A stretch of 64,000 bases of DNA from Pyronema omphalodes. Taxonomy: Eukaryota > Ascomycota > Pezizomycetes > Pezizales > Pyronemataceae. Position numbers and translations under genes: made by a program. Positions 34,532 through 46,670 of the stretch are shown here, one piece after another. The first letter of the stretch is position 1. The number at the start of each line of letters is the position of its first letter. The notes beneath the pieces were generated by a model. That model made no database searches. It had not been told where the DNA came from and saw only the letters and a list, made by a program, of their open reading frames with translations. The stretch spans positions 868,001 through 932,000 of the forward strand of contig JAJJXM010000003.1 in assembly GCA_024516155.1 (NCBI GenBank), in the 5' to 3' direction.

Positions 34532-36202
34532 CAGGATCGATCCGGAAGAATCTTAGAAAGTGGAGTTGAGAGGCAGTGATATGACGTATGACATTACTAG
34601 ACTTTTGCTCAAGGCGCCATAGATATCATCAAGAGACAGATGGAGGACAGATCTGGTTGGAAGATAGAGAAGTGTGCGGGCACAAAACAAATTATATTAT
34701 ATAAGTACAATAATATAGAATCTAGCTTTGGACACTACAAGATTTACATCTGAGGTTGTGAAATTTGCATTGGTTATGCATGCTATGTATCATACAACCC
34801 ACCGGAAGCTGGTATCACAAATGAGATCCACACACGGGTTGTTCATTGTGAATGATATGCACTACCCGGCCTCCGGGGTAAACTTATCACTCATTTCATA
34901 CAATCATGGGTAACCAGACATGACTCCCTGATAACTACGTATAGTTTTTTTATATTCGAAGTATACCGGAACTTTTCTGATTCGATGATAATATCTACCC
35001 ACCCCCAGAGTTGATTTCCTGTGCCATGTATCATTAATCATAGATCATTTTGTTTTTTTCACCTTTCTCTACAACTCAAAGGGTGCTTAGGCTCTCTTCA
35101 GTGAACCCAAAAATATGCTTGGTTGCGCTTATCATCCATAGATATCTCTCTCATCCTTCTTCCTCTTCTGTTGCCAATTTCTAATTATCATTAACACAAT
35201 TCCAAAAAAACAAAAAAAAAAAAGAAAAGAAAGAAAAAAAAGAAAAAAAAAACCCAAATTAAACATTTCCTGCATATCACTAAGTTCCTACATAATCCTT
35301 ATTTCGCCCGAGCCACGTTCTCCACGTGCGTTGTACCGCGGTGATCCCACCGATTCCCACTCATCGCTTTGATCGACCAGATGCCGCATTATGTATGTAG
35401 CTCACATTGTCCCTGCGGATCCAGAATGATTTACGGATGATCATTTATGACGTACATAAATCTTCATGTGCTGTGTGGTACAGTCGCTTTTAGAACCGGT
35501 CTGTTGGGTTCTTGGGGGGAATTTGGAATGGTGGATTGGATAATACAGACCATAAAACCCTAGGACTATCAGAGACTGCGATCTTAATGGCCTCGGGGAT
35601 TTGGATCGTAATATTACTTGGTCTGCCGTCGTTTTGTTACAAGAGATGATTGGATGTGAATGATAGTCAATTATTCACACCATCTTATTTTACAAAATAA
35701 CCATCAAACAGATCAAAACACTCAAAACACTTGCTTAGAGACCCTTGCTCATATTCGAAGACAAACCAATGAACGTCACTCTTCTTTTTCATTTGTGTCA
35801 AAAGCATTCAAGCCAATATTCAGTCATCTCTTCACCCGAGCTAGGAGCCCTATGTATAACCAACACACCAAGGCATAACATCGCCTAAAACTGATCTCTT
35901 CCAAAAAGCACACACAACCAACATACTCTAAAACATTAGCCATGACTGCTGGTAGTAAGTCTCTACATCCATCGGTTGATGAACACTTGATAAGACTAGG
36001 GATAAATTTTGATATATGTACTCTATGCAGAGAGAAACCGGCTGTCAAAGGAAGCTTCGTGAATAATAACTCTATACAGTTTCCTGTTGACAAAAGTCAA
36101 GTTTCACGACTTACTTCCAGGTAGCGTACGATCCTCAAAGCCATTTTGAAAGCAAGCGAGCATAATCAATACTTAAACGATATACTCAAGCCGCCGTTGA
36201 AT
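34532..36202. other. intergenic between repeat copies A and B
   Basis: AT-rich, with an A-rich run at about 35200-35252 and no recognised gene. A 60-codon frame at 35942 starts in good context (GCCATGACTGCTGG) and overlaps a possible GTAAGT donor, but the spliced product would be very short, so I do not call it. Confidence 0.4.
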
Positions 36203-36663
36203 GATCAAGTCAAATGAGTACCGATTTCACATCCTTGCCACAGCGAGGAAAGTAATATCGGACACTTTAGGCGTTCGAAGCCTAGGCAAGTCCAGGACGC
36301 GGTTAAGCTGCCCCTTCTCCTGGGCGGAGTCAAGCCATGGCAAGACTCCAATCCAATGTCGACTATTCGCTGATGGAAGGAAAGGGAGGTGGGGAGGGAA
36401 GCTGGGTTTATATATGCGCTGCCAAGGCATCGAGTGCTCTTTTGTGAACATGATGTACTGGTCGGATACCGGGGTTGAGCCTTCATCCGTGCCAAAGTCA
36501 ACCACCCGCACACCGCTGTAGCAAATTATCAGAGACTATCGTGATTGCAGCATTTTTCAGAACATTATTTAGCGGGAGAAGGATATTATCCACCACACCA
36601 ACCGCCTCGTGGGGAACCGGCCAACTCGACATGTACCCAATCCCGTATCAATGCCGAGCATAT
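36203..36663 (-). repeat. dispersed TATA-bearing repeat, copy B
   Basis: Close relative of copy C (about 85-90% by eye over 400 bp). On the minus strand: GTGTGCGGGTGGTTGACTTT, CACGGATGAAGGCTCAACCC, then TATATAAACCCAGC (TATA at about 36407-36414), a C/T-rich stretch, CAGCGAATAGTCGACATTGG, and a frame reading DSAQEKGQLNRVLDLPRLRT that continues into FLAVARM before the splice-like GTGAAA. The inverse orientation also has an open frame of 107 codons, also partly conserved in C, so coding potential alone does not decide the strand. Confidence 0.85.
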
Positions 36664-36977
36664 CAAAAGAATTTTTTGAGGCCACAAGAAGCATATCCTG
36701 ATGTGATGATGAAATTCACGTGAAACGTTTTAAGATATTTTTTTGACTGTTGGAGTGAATAATTCATTGGAATTTATGATACAAACCTCCTATACAATAA
36801 TCTGCCTTCGGTAACATTTAACTCAGACAAAAAGTGAACATAGAGGTGATTGTTCCACGTCACGCCATCTTCAACACCTTCCATCATAGACAAATACCCT
36901 ACAGCAAACGTACAGAAGAATAGCATAAATCGTCTGGTTTCAGTCCTCATACAACAATATCAAATCATCGGAGAACA
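36664..36977. other. intergenic
   Basis: AT-rich, about 310 bp between repeat B and the 3' end of the membrane-protein gene; nothing seen. Confidence 0.5.
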
Positions 36978-37709
36978 TCATAGGCTTTCATGCATTCCAG
37001 GGTAATATCTTGATCTCTGATTGTCTCCATGCCACACGGAGCTTCCATCACTATCCCCTACACGCCCGGGGAACCAGTGAGGTAGGTGCATACCAAAACT
37101 TCCCAATGCACTGTGGTCATGGCCTGCAGCATGCAAAGCGTCCTGGCCGTCCTTTTCCAAGTCATGTCTCATTGAGAGTTTAGACAGCAATAACAGCCAA
37201 AGCAAACTGCTTCCAATCATCAAAAACAAGCCTAGAAGAATCAACATGATCCTTAGGATAATCATTCCGGCCTGAATGGGGGTATCCACTCTATCACAAT
37301 CCTTGAAGAAAGACCTGATGAATATGCCCATAAAAAGGATGATCACACCACCAACAGACACAAGGGCTAGGATAAAACATAGGAAGCATCGTCCAGTCTT
37401 GGTACTTTCCAGGTTGTGGATAAAGTTCCAGAAACCACAGCAACATGTGTGCTTATGCTCAGCCTTTTCGGTTACGTTACCGGAGTCGTGACGGCTCGCA
37501 GCGGTATCAGTTCCATTAGCAGCAGCATTTTGGCCGGGTTGCCCAGGTGTTGCTCCGGGTGCTGATCCGGGTGCTGGTGTCGGTGGGTGAGCGGGAGCAG
37601 GGGTGGGAGAAGGAGCGGGATCGGGTGTAGGGGCCGGTTCTGGTGCAGGCGCAGGAGCAGGAGCAGGAGTGGGAGTATGAGTCTTAGGTCCACATCCAAA
37701 GCAGCCCAT
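36978..37709 (-). CDS. small two-helix membrane protein with N-terminal MGCFGC and Pro/Ala-rich region
   Basis: Single exon, 243 aa, family not recognised. MGCFGCG at the start is an excellent N-myristoylation (Gly2) plus palmitoylation (Cys3, Cys6) signature. Residues 10-57 are a Pro-Ala/Pro-Thr repeat (APAPAPEPAPTPDPAPSP), a likely extended linker. A Cys cluster, HTCCCGFWNF, precedes two hydrophobic helices at about 107-133 and 146-178, separated by a short loop with CDRVD. The tail is His/Ser/Gly-rich. The double lipid signal predicts the N terminus at the cytosolic face, with both helices inserted as a hairpin. A fungal lineage-specific protein is likely; no function is inferred. Confidence 0.65.
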   Translation of the reverse strand: MGCFGCGPKTHTPTPAPAPAPAPEPAPTPDPAPSPTPAPAHPPTPAPGSAPGATPGQPGQNAAANGTDTAASRHDSGNVTEKAEHKHTCCCGFWNFIHNLESTKTGRCFLCFILALVSVGGVIILFMGIFIRSFFKDCDRVDTPIQAGMIILRIMLILLGLFLMIGSSLLWLLLLSKLSMRHDLEKDGQDALHAAGHDHSALGSFGMHLPHWFPGRVGDSDGSSVWHGDNQRSRYYPGMHESL

Positions 37710-38359
37710 GATGGTGTATTTATTGATAGGCGAATTGGGCGGTTGATGATGTATCAGGTTAACTGGATGTTGAATAGGATGTTTTCAACCAAGTTTATTC
37801 CAATAATCCTGTAAGTGTCAGTCTTTTGTCACAAAGTAGAAACAATTAAACAACGGTAGAAATCTCTTACCCTCGGACTGTTGTTGATTAGCTGAACTCA
37901 ATAAAGGTTTCTCTCTGGATCCGATGACTTCTTCTGAATGATGTGTGGTATCAATCAATCTACCCAAAGGACAAGCAATCAAAGACAAAATTCCAGAGGA
38001 TCAAAAGGATGGAGGTGGAGGATGGGAAGGGTGTGGTGAGGAGGAAACGTCAAGATTGTTCCACTCAACATCAAAGTACTGGAATATGTACACCCCTGGT
38101 CACTCGTACGTTTTTACTTCCACCTCCGACTTGCTGCCGCATATCCACGGATGCGGTGCCCAAATATGTGAATTTTTTTTCATTAAATATTCAATAATAA
38201 ATAAGAATGAAATTTAAATTTGTTTAAATCTCCGCTTCCTGCGTCTCTTGTGAATCCAACCGGCTGACCTCGAGCCCTGCACGTCGGCGGCTGAAAAGTC
38301 AAGACGCCCCCAGGGATTTAACCGCCTTCATACCATCTTATCACGTGAATCAGTTACTA
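37710..38359. other. intergenic, upstream of the membrane-protein gene
   Basis: About 650 bp up to the MITE. A possible 5' UTR intron for the minus-strand gene is suggested by CTTACC-type motifs near 37868. No gene seen. TCACGTGA occurs near 38341. Confidence 0.4.
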
Positions 38360-38715
38360 CAGTCGAACCTTTTTATAAGCGTACCAATTATAAGAATAAC
38401 CTCTTCATAAGAGTGCATAGCCGTGGTCCCGTCGATTTTTGTATGGGAAATAAGAGTAACCTCGATACTAAAATACTCTTAAGGAAATGCGAAAAATTGT
38501 TAGCATACTCTTATGATAGAGGTATGTGAGCAGGGTATACTCGTACCAAGGTGGCGCTAATGCACTACCTTGGGGCAGAGGAGCGGTATACACCACCCCC
38601 AGCGCGCTGGGTCTCAAGCAATCACTCGCGCCAAGCCAACCTCTGCCGAAGAGTTTCGTCATTATAAGAGTACACTTCTCCGGTCCCAGCGTACTCTTAT
38701 AAGGAGGTTCGACTG
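38360..38715. mobile_element. non-autonomous Tc1/mariner-pogo-like element (MITE)
   Basis: 356 bp with terminal inverted repeats: left end CAGTCGAACCTTTTTATAAG, right end inverted CAGTCGAACCTCCTTATAAG (2 mismatches in 20). TA flanks both ends (38358-38359 and 38716-38717), the insertion signature of Tc1/mariner elements. Internal copies of ATAAGAGTA/TACTCTTAT subterminal motifs are scattered through it. No transposase frame is present, so it must be mobilised in trans. Confidence 0.88.
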
Positions 38716-39162
38716 TAATCCCATTCCTGCACTAGAGGAATTAGGGAACATGTTCACAGTTCACACCTGCCCAAGGCTGCCTGGTTTCAGTGGCAGCTCC
38801 AGCCTGCGCATCGACGGTCAACAAGTTTAGCGCGAGCCTATTCAACAGCAGCAGCTTTTAGGTTGGGTTGCAGACAAGATAGATTTAGAACGCCTTGGAT
38901 CGAATCGAAGCCAGCCCCAGACAGACAGACAGACAGACAGAGCCAGCCAGCCAGCACAGCACAGCACAGCACACCCGTCTGCCGACGTTCGTTTCGTTCG
39001 AAACACCAAAACCTTCTTCTTGAACTTAACCTACATATCCTCACCGCGAAACACGCCAACCAACCCATCTCGACAAAAAAATAAACTTTTTCAACGCGCC
39101 GGTCTTCCAACTATACGAATACACTCTTTACCGAACCGCGATAATTACACGCTTCTGAAACC
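38716..39162. other. intergenic with CAGA/AGAC and CAGC microsatellites
   Basis: About 450 bp upstream of the small Cys/His gene. It has an ACAGACAGACAGACAG run at about 38921-38940, followed by CAGC repeats, and no TATA box. Probably the promoter/leader of the following gene. Confidence 0.5.
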
Positions 39163-39688
39163 ATGGCAACCGTTCCTCAACCCCCAAACATCTGGCAGTT
39201 AATGAACTACCCGATTCCTCGCGGGTTCGTTTCCCCATTCCTCGTGTCGCCAGATAGCCCTCTAGCTTCCCTCATACTCCACTGCAAAACAGCTATTCAG
39301 AGTACCAAAAGCTAACACACACGCCAGAAAGTGCGTTCACAAGCCCTCCGTGATTTCCTCGGGATGCCCCTGCCTTCGATTCATGCTCAACCCATTACAA
39401 GCGGCCTCATCATTTGCGTGCGACGGCTGTGGACACCACGCGTCATTCCACAACCTCAAGAACGCAGACGAAGAAGGAGTTGGTTACGTACCCGAAGAGA
39501 AATCCATGGCGATAGTTACGAAACCATCAAAAAAGCGGGCCGCGTCTAGTGCTTCAGGAAGGGCGATAAACGGGAATGGGTTGAGGAAGGGTTTAGGTTT
39601 TGGGCTTCAGGAACTACCGACTGATACGGAGGAGGAGGAGGGAGTCGAGCCGGAGGTGGTTGGTGTCAAGAGGATTAGGGGTGCTTAG
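39163..39688 (+). CDS. small Cys/His-rich fungal protein (possible zinc-binding)
   Basis: Two exons, 39163-39224 and 39328-39688 (donor GTTCGT, acceptor GCCAG), giving 140 aa. The join reads MNYPIPRGKCVHKPSVISSGCPCLRFML. The second exon has GCPCLRFMLNPLQAASSF followed by CDGCGHHASFHNL. The CxC, CxxC, HH and H arrangement resembles a conserved fungal hypothetical family and is likely to bind zinc (inference). The C-terminal half is Lys/Ser- and Glu-rich, with a short nuclear-signal-like KKRAASS. The function is unknown. The 103-nt intron is well supported by the frame but has a weak donor. Confidence 0.65.
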
Positions 39689-40454
39689 AAAGCTCGGCTT
39701 TTGTAACGGGCCGTTGAAAGAGGCTGGGAACTAAAATGGTAATCGGCAAGCTTGAAGGGGGAAGAGAATATGAAGCTGAGATACCTGAATGGGAGACTGT
39801 ACCACAATGATGGACAGAATTTGGATTGGCGCTACTTTGATTTTGAATGGAAGATTTTTGGGTTGGGTTGGGGGTTTTTCTTTACCACTACAGTACTGGG
39901 CTTTGTTTCGTTTTTCATAAGCATATATCACTATCAAGTTTTTCTTTTTCCGATTTTTGAGAGTTTTATTTGGATGCGGCATAGAGAGGGATATTTAATG
40001 GGTGTACTATATTTTTGATTGGACATGAAGTGACTTGCAGGTACCCAGGGGTTCTGGTTACGAAGATTAACGGCCTGCAAAATCTATGACTGCTGTACGC
40101 AACCAGCTCGCATGACCATGGAATAAGAGGAATACTTCCCATTTGAGAAATCGAGAAAAAAGTGCGGGGCTCGAAATGATTTGATATATCAAGCATTCTG
40201 AGAATTTCTAAAACCTAATAAATTGCCCAATATGAACTCGCAAAAGAAACCCCTGGAATTCACTACTGCGATTCCAGCCTCAGCTAAACAACCTTTATAA
40301 CGGTTATGATTCTCAAAATTATGAAAGCGCGCTCTGAACACCGAACCTTGCACAAGAACCTCAAAGAAAAAAGAAAACCGAAAAAAAGAAAACACCGTTG
40401 CGCAAGCCTGTTACCCACAGAAAATAAAAAATGACGCGCAAGCTCAAGCACCCT
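39689..40454. other. convergent intergenic region
   Basis: Region between the small Cys/His gene and the UBC12 stop. T-rich in the middle (39830-40000); short open frames here are not credible genes. Confidence 0.5.
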
Positions 40455-41173
40455 CTATTTCAATACCCGGTCGAAGCGGACACCCTTAACCTCAAAACCC
40501 TGCATAGATGCATTCACATTTCTTATGAAGGCATCACGGGTAAGACGTAGGTCTTCCGCAGCCTCCTTGTTCAATGGGTCGTCTGCGTTGGGCTCGAAGA
40601 ACAAGACCTATTCCGGTTAGCTTTGTATGGCGAGGGGCATCATTTAGCGGAAAGGTACCTGAAGTCCGAAGATAATAGAATTCAAGTTCAAGACAGGCGA
40701 CCAGTCTTCACGAAGAATGTTGAGACAAACGTTTCCGTCAAGATCTATGTTGGGGTGGTAGATTCTCTGGGTGCACTTGACCTTCGGAGGCTCGAAGGGG
40801 TATTGGGACTCGTCGATTGTAAAGGTGAACTTGAAGACTCCTCCCTTGTAGATTCCCTCGTCGGGAATGATGTGTAGCTCAAAACAATGGTTTTGGAATG
40901 ACGGGTCGTTTAGCTTTGGGATTTGTACGGTTTTAGGAAGGGTTAGGTCCTTGACATCTATCTGATATTAGCTATTCGGTACCCAATTATCTCACCAAAT
41001 GCGGAAGCATACCCTTTGCTAACCGGGTTATTGTTGGTGCCTCAGTTCTGGCGACGGGCTTTGTGGCAGTAGCATTCTTATGCCATGTCTATCGTGGCTA
41101 TTAGTAAGTTAAGCTACCAGAATTGTGTAGAGAGTGTACGAACAAAGATATTTCCTCTACCTCTTTGTGCCAT
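40455..41173 (-). CDS. UBC12: NEDD8-conjugating enzyme Ubc12
   Basis: Minus-strand gene with predicted exons 41173-41144, 41088-41013, 40957-40659 and 40607-40455, giving 185 aa; the family is about 184 aa. Ubc12 takes NEDD8/Rub1 from the E1 and passes it to cullins. Firm evidence comes from the last two exons: HPNIDLDGNVCLNILREDW with the active-site Cys (about residue 113) and the E2 HPN motif, FEPNADDPLNKEAAEDLR, and the Ubc12-type C terminus VKGVRFDRVLK. PDEGIYKGG matches the PDEGxY of this family. The N-terminal 35 residues are uncertain: the donor GTTCGT after exon 1 is weak and other joins are possible, including a short form starting MAQR and running straight into VKDLTLP. The divergent 5' flank contains no other gene. 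Confidence 0.85.
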
Positions 41174-42219
41174 GTTGGTGGTCTGGTTGTTAGGCGTATG
41201 ACGCGACGCGTAAAGTTCCTAATAGAAGATGATGGAATAAGGTGTTGGTGACGAAGGGAGGAAGGGTTAACGGTTGTTGTCACGCAGCGGGGTAGTTAAC
41301 TGCGAAGCTTGCGCTAGGACGTTTTAGTGGAATGCTACGTAAAGAGCCGCTGATATCATGCGGCATCCTACGGAGGTATGTACACGTGATGGTGCATTAT
41401 GGCTATTCAAAAGCGGGTCCGGTCATGATATTCAAAAGGAATAATTGGTTAAGACTTCCTGGAAATTTCTGGCTACTGTAGCAAAAAATTCAGCAGAAAA
41501 ACAAAAGGAAAGTTTTGAACCCTGCAGTGATGCAATGTTGCCTGGAATTGAGCAAACACACCCCTCCCCTCCCCTTGGTACGAGGCTCCTGAATGGACCC
41601 TTAAGACCCTTGAGACCCTTACTACTTGCTTTGTGAGCCAGTAAATGGCATATCACACTGCCTATGTATCCCGTATTTTAGGGTTCGTTGACGTATGGGG
41701 ACGTTTTTAAATCCGAAAAGACCAATGAGTACCGCGTTGGGACATACCATATTATCGCATAAAATAAGCTTAACATTTGGGTCATGTGATTGAGGATAAT
41801 ACATATCAAGTCTCGCTAAATCAGTCAGTGTATTCAGAAGTTTTATTCTTCTAGTTTCAATGGCCATTGCTTACGTACGGTGCCTCAAAAAGTGATTTTA
41901 GACTTAAAATTCATTAAGGATCACCAACTCTGATTCGGGATGTCCAAAATTGGGCTCATTTCAGAGGACATAGTATATTCGAGTCAAGGCGATATGTAGA
42001 TCACAGATTATAAGATACAGCCTTATGATACACTACTGAGACTGGTATACATACACTCTATCCTTCAGCAAAATTCTATCTGCTGGCGCAAACTCTAGCT
42101 GCCAATTCTAAACATTCATACCCGTGCACCATTTTTGCTCCGCCCTTTCTAAAAATACAAACAGATCGCCATTTTTGCAGTATACATGGATATTATCCCC
42201 CCAAAGACAACTCCGGATA
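41174..42219. other. intergenic, no gene recognised
   Basis: About 1 kb between the UBC12 start and the stop of mitochondrial RF1. Short open frames only, including one Leu-rich frame with a CTTGAGACCCTT repeat near 41605. No recognisable element. Confidence 0.5.
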
Positions 42220-43519
42220 TTAAGAGCTCGACGCCAACATCTCTACGTCTTCACCCATCTTCCACTTCTTACACTCCTCAATCATCTTCTCCAAACCCTC
42301 TCCCGCCATACAACCTGGCAGATCATGCAACGAAAATCCCGCTCTATGATCTGTTACACGGTTCTGAGAATAATTGTATGTTCTCATCTTATCACTTCTT
42401 CCAGCACCGACCTTTGCAGCACCTCTTCTCATCGCCAGCTCCTCGGCTTCTCTTTCATCTCTCCTCTTCTGAGCAATTCTACTCTTCAACACCTGCAAAC
42501 ACTTTTCTCTGTTCTTATGCTGGGATCTGGTATCCTGAATGGCTGCCACAATTCCAGTAGGAATATGTGTCATCCGCACCGCCGAATCGGTAGTGTTGAC
42601 GTGCTGACCTCCAGCTCCTCTTGCTCTCATGATATCGACACGGACGTCCTTCATATCGATGACTGAATCGGGGTCTTCTTCTCCCTCTGCAACCTCGGTA
42701 GTTTGGAAAGAAGGTAAGACCATCACAGTGGCAGTAGAAGTATGGGTACGTCCCTGTTTCTCAGTGGCAGGAATACGCTGGACACGGTGGACTCCTGCTT
42801 CAAGACGAAACTCGCCGTAGGCACCATCGTTGGTGACCTCAAAGATACCCTCAATAAGTCCATCCGCACCTTCGTTCTCCTGTGTTGAGACAACAGACAC
42901 AGGCCAACCACGGAGGTTACAGTAGGCCATATACATTTTCCAAAGGTCGTTTGCAAATATTTGAGCTTCTGAGCCACCGGTTCCAGGTCTAATTTCGATC
43001 AAAGCTGGAAGATGAGCGAAAGGATGTACTGGGACGAGAGACTTTTGGATATTTCGTTCAAGTTCATCGATAATTCCAGCAGTGGAAGCAAAATCTTCCT
43101 CTGCCAGTGCTCTTAATTCCGCATCGAGGGTTTTGTCGTTAAGCATAGCCGTAAGCTCATTACGATTCTCAATGGCATCCTCATATTCCTGGAGGGCTTT
43201 GGTGACCGAGGTTAACTCTCCGACGCGTTTCGCAAGCTTCGTGTCAAAGCTGTCTTGAAGCTTCTTGTTGAGTTCCGTTTGTTCATCGCGCATAGACCTT
43301 GCGCGTTGAAGGAGGGCTGGTGCGAGGGTTTCGCGTTTAGGACCTGGGACAATTGTGAGCTATGGTAGCCCGAAGTGAGGCTCACAAGGCGAGCAATGCG
43401 GAGGAACGCGGAGGTATGGACAAATTACTTGTAGATAGACAACGTGTTGTCACTGATCCCCTTGTTGTGGGAGCAAGTCGGATACACCGTATCGACGAGT
43501 GTCTCAAAAACTGTCTCAT
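42220..43519 (-). CDS. MRF1: mitochondrial peptide chain release factor 1
   Basis: Two exons, 43519-43429 and 43343-42220 (donor GTAATT, acceptor CCCAG), giving 404 aa; the join reads RCLSTSPKRETLAPALLQRARSM. It terminates translation at UAA/UAG in mitochondria. The N terminus, MRQFLRHSSIRCIRLAPTTRG, is a strong Arg/Ser-rich, acid-free mitochondrial presequence. The PCRF domain follows. The peptidyl-tRNA hydrolysis motif GGQ lies at residues 275-277 in RARGAGGQHVNTTDSAVRMTH, then THIPTGIVAAIQDTRSQHKN and the RF1 C-terminal SQNRVTDHRAGFSLHDLPG. The exon-1 frame could run on through the intron to a stop, so it would look truncated if not spliced. Confidence 0.92.
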
Positions 43520-46500
43520 CGTTGTTGTATTTTTACGGATGTTCCGATCCAAAATCACTCTCTTCTTCACTATCTCACGACGTTGCGGTTGAATTTTGAA
43601 TCTGAAGTCTTGCCAAGACAACCTTAAATTTTTAGTAGTCCCAGACTGCCAGTTCCCCCGGCATGGAAAATTGAGACGTCATTACAATCCAAACTGGTGG
43701 GTGGTTGTGGGTCTCCGCAGGCCTCCGCATTTCGCCAGAAGCACAGGATATCGTGGGATAACGATAGGAATAATCTGGATGGACAGAGAACTTGGGGGAT
43801 AAGATACGGGATACGAGATACCAATATCGAGAGTATGGATGGGCATGGCGATGACCGTGCGTGTGGCTCCGAGGAAGCGTCCACTCGACGGGCTTACGCC
43901 TGATGATCTGCCTTGGTCCCGAAAGGCTAGAAGCTCGGTGGTCGCGGTCCTTCCGAGGCAAAGTCGCAAAAAACTGACATGTACGGACCGGAAGCCGGTC
44001 CGACTTCCGATGAACCGACCTCTGAGATCGGCTGGGCTACATATCTTGTGCGAAGCGAACCAAAGGGAACCAAAGAGATCTAGAGACGAGTTATGGTCGA
44101 TGGAGGGGCTACGGGTCTACAGCGGAAATTTTTCCCCTTTTTTGATGAGGTTGATGGGTCATAAGTTACTAATGTATCTAAAATTAAAGTACCAAGGACT
44201 TTGTCGGACTTTTGTCGAGCTTCTTTAGGCTTTGCAGATGATGGTTTTGCTTCGCGCTGATGCTGATGCTGCTGAGATCTTGGCTCGGGCTTCCTTGGGC
44301 GCCCGTTGACGCCGTCGGGCTTCGGGGGCTTCTCTGTCGGGACTAAAGATTCCCAAGGTTGAGGTTGCTAAGCTGATGTTGCTGCTCTAGAGTAAAGTTA
44401 ATAAAGAAAGCTCTTCAAGCGTTTACTCGTTTATGATTCAAAATTTGTTTTGCCGGTCTCCAACCCTCAAAAAAAAAACCAAAATTCCAAAAGTCCAAAA
44501 ATCTAGAATCCAGAAAAGTCCACTTACATCATTCTCAGCCTAAAGCGCCCAGAGTGCAAAATAAACAGCCGAACGTTCCGTATGCCGTATGTGTAAAAGA
44601 AGTTTCCGCATCGATGTATCAAAGCGGGAAAGCCTCCGATACGTATGGTGGCCAAGAGAAGAATTAAGTCGAGGTCTGGACTTTGGGATCGGCGGATCAT
44701 CTATGCTACAAGCCCTGGATCCACGAGTCTGCCCGGGCACCAAGAGCTGCTTGGTGATGAATGATACCTGCGGTAAACCGGTGCACGAATTTATTTACAA
44801 GTGTTACATATGTACACGTTACACCACGCTTTTGATATGTATCCAGGATACCATCTGTACGCAGGATACGGGCACAGTAAATTAATTGATTGCTTTATAT
44901 GACTCCCACGATTGAAAGCCTGACTCTAGCCATCATACAGCCAACATTCCTCAGCATTCCTCAGCATCATCATCATCGACATCGGTAGCATCTATCGATA
45001 TCAGCAAGCATCCATCAGGATCATCGAACAACAATCACAGCTGACTCCTCATAGTACCATGGCTCACTTTTACAGCCCTTCTTTTTGCCTCGCTTTGAAG
45101 GATGAAGAAAAGAGGGTGTACATCGGAAATCAACCTCGGAAAGGAGAAAGAGAGAGAAAAAAGGGAGCGTCGCTTGCGTACTAACAAATGCCATGATGTC
45201 GATCAATAGACCCTGAACAAATCGGATCAACATCACGAGTGCAATTGTTGCTCTAGGTACATCATAGTTTCCATGCCAGTAGATCCCACGCTGTTTTTGA
45301 TTTCTGCTTTGCATGTAAAATTTCACGTTGCTCGCGTTGCTCACGTTGTACGCCTTGCTTTGCCTTGCTTCACTTTGTCTCGGGTTACTCGGGTGGCTAT
45401 TTGGTGATACCGAACTCGACTTGCATAATGTGTGGTGTTGCAGCGTGCACAAACTTTGAACCGTATCAAGGCCTGATCCACATACATATGACGGATGGGA
45501 TGGAAAATTTCTATGGGGATGTCGGCGGACTCTGGTGTTAAGTCCACCTGCCATCCGATAACAGCTGAAGTCTAAGGGATCGCCGACAGATGAGTGATAC
45601 ACTGTGGAGCCGGAAGCATCCCTTATGTAAGTAGTCACTGTCACCGGCGGATACATAGAGCGAGAGCTCCGAGCGTGTTAGAGAATCATGGTGTCTGCCT
45701 GCATGTATACGATACGGTCGGGCGTATCACATATGCACCATCTAAGCGCGTCTCTGCCTTGTTGCGGTGGTAGTGGGAGTTATGAAAGCGACGGGGAGAA
45801 TTTGGGGTGAGTGTGGGGACGGCGGACAATTTTCATCGAAGTTGGTACATAACGTAAACGTGGGAATTTGATGAGTTTACGGTAGAGTACAGCAATGCGG
45901 GTATTCGATTGATGGACGATATCAGTGTGCAGATATATAGACGCTGGTACTGGATCATGATTTGAATACATTCGATCATCGATAGATGCCTATACCCACA
46001 AGCTGCCCAACGCCTGATGCTGCTCACAAATTACACAAATTAAGGCTTCGCACTAGAGAGGTTTTGCAACTTTTTCGGATTGTATTTTTGCTGAAAATTA
46101 GTGGCAGCGCACCAGCCCGGCAGTGGGAAGGTCCCATAACTCGGTATCTGCAAACAGAACGACGTTTTTTTGCAGGTTTATAAATTGGAGCTCTCAAGCG
46201 AGTTACTGAGCCGCTCTGACAACATGGTGATGCTTGCTAGAGTTTCCTCGCCAGATAATTTTTATAGCCCGGCCCATATGCCAGTGCCTTGGCGATGGTG
46301 TGGTTTTGGGAAAATCAGAGAGAAGTCCAGAGCCGGCTAGGCCGTTCCACTGTTTCACCCTAGGGTTGTCTAGCTACTTGAAGGCAAAGCGGCACAGAGG
46401 TTTCCACAATGATCACAACTTTTGTAAAACCTCTTTGCTTTGGCGCATCAGTTTTACGAATTAGAGGGATTTCACAACTCGGATTATGCGGATATTATTA

Positions 46501-46654
46501 CACAGGAGCAAAGCAGTAGCTGCAATGCGTCCCAGCAGAAAAATATGCATCATTCGGTCACGGATTTTGAATCCCCTCCTTATGTATAGGATCATGAAAA
46601 TATGGGGAGTATGTATGCAATATTTGACACTCTGATTTGGCAGTGTGGGAAGCA
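43520..46654. other. intergenic region, no gene recognised
   Basis: Includes the MRF1 promoter and AT-rich stretches. A perfect 8-bp hairpin, CGGACCGG-AA-CCGGTCCG with G/C closure, lies at about 43984-44002. Open frames of 100-210 codons (for example 45021-45656 minus) have no recognisable motif or domain. Short CATTCCTCAG and CATCAT repeats occur near 44945-44975. Confidence 0.5.
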
Positions 46655-46670
46655 CCCCCCCCCCCCCCCC
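46655..46670. repeat. poly(C) tract, C16
   Basis: Uninterrupted C16 in AT-rich intergenic DNA. Confidence 0.95.

Noticed and set aside
35942..36124. 60-codon frame starting MTAGSKSLHPS with a good Kozak context
   Set aside because: Contains a probable GTAAGT donor, and the spliced product would stop after a dozen codons; no homologue recognised.
45021..45656. 211-codon minus-strand frame in the MRF1-PRP24 interval
   Set aside because: No motif, several other frames of similar size nearby, and no splice or start context.
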